From: JAAZMA01 sp036720245
GTDB lineage: Bacteria > Bacillota > Clostridia > Tissierellales > Tepidimicrobiaceae
NCBI GenBank assembly: GCA_036720245.1
Contig: DAIMNI010000094.1
Coordinates: forward strand, 1-5,958
Length of the DNA: 5,958 nucleotides
Direction of reading: 5' to 3'
Each line of letters begins with the position of its first letter. The first letter of the stretch is position 1. This document shows positions 5,916 through 5,958 of this stretch, one piece after another. A program made the position numbers and the translations under genes. A model generated the notes under the pieces. That model saw only the letters and a list, made by a program, of their open reading frames with translations, was not told where the DNA came from and ran no database searches.

Positions 5916-5958
5916 GTGTGCCCAGCATGGGCAACAACTTGGTGGTGAAAGTCCACTA
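5916..5958 (+). mobile_element. 5' end of a group II intron, probable class IIC (continues past window)
   Basis: The sequence from 5916 begins GTGTGCCC, fitting the GUGYG 5' consensus of bacterial group II introns. It runs on as in the Oceanobacillus iheyensis group IIC intron, which from memory starts GTGTGCCCGGCATGGG. GCCC (5920-5923) pairs with GGGC (5929-5932) around the loop AGCAT. A second hairpin pairs GTGG (5942-5945) with CCAC (5953-5956) around TGAAAGT; both are expected at the start of domain I. It begins three bases after the T-run of the pflBA terminator, and class IIC introns insert just downstream of terminator stem-loops. Only 43 bases are visible, so completeness, activity and the reverse transcriptase cannot be judged. 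Confidence 0.85.

Noticed and set aside
1..5958. CRISPR arrays, tRNA or rRNA genes, insertion-sequence transposases
   Set aside because: None seen: no regularly spaced repeats, no tRNA-like cloverleaf in the noncoding stretches, and no transposase reading frame.

Overview
The window is about 6 kb of AT-rich bacterial DNA. Codon choice (ATA for Ile, AGA for Arg, TTA for Leu), strong AAGGAGG-type ribosome sites and the gene families point to a strictly or facultatively anaerobic low-GC Firmicute, probably in the Clostridia/Tissierellia range. I cannot name a genus from sequence alone. All four protein genes lie on the + strand.

Region 1 (1-2393) is the end of a molybdenum/tungsten cofactor operon. 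It holds the 3' part of a molybdopterin-binding (MoCF-type) protein with a Cys-rich tail. A complete 630-aa MoeA follows, in which a periplasmic-binding-protein-like domain is fused to the molybdopterin molybdotransferase core. The operon closes with an intrinsic terminator whose stem uses the last two bases of the moeA stop codon.

Region 2 (2394-2840) is a long AT-rich noncoding stretch that serves as the control region of the next operon. It holds a good match to the operator of the NADH/NAD+-sensing repressor Rex, placed over the -35 box of an extended -10 promoter. It also holds a weaker second Rex-like site, several inverted repeats and a leader hairpin near the ribosome site.

Region 3 (2841-5913) is a pflB-pflA operon: pyruvate formate-lyase and its radical SAM activating enzyme. 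PflB converts pyruvate and CoA to acetyl-CoA and formate. PflA installs the glycyl radical (predicted Gly716) that PflB needs. A strong 12-14 bp hairpin with a short T-run separates the two genes and may lower pflA expression relative to pflB. A strong terminator follows pflA.

Region 4 (5916-5958) begins directly after that terminator. It matches the 5' end of a bacterial group IIC intron (GTGTG start, GCCC/GGGC first hairpin, then a second hairpin with a TGAAAGT loop). Group IIC introns are known to insert just downstream of intrinsic terminators, so position and sequence agree. The rest of the intron, and any reverse transcriptase it carries, lies outside the window.

Most of the window is conventional fermentation and cofactor metabolism. 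The items most worth a second look are the intron boundary, the Rex-type control of pfl, the MoeA fusion with its binding-protein domain, and the intercistronic hairpin. I found no convincing wholly new system.
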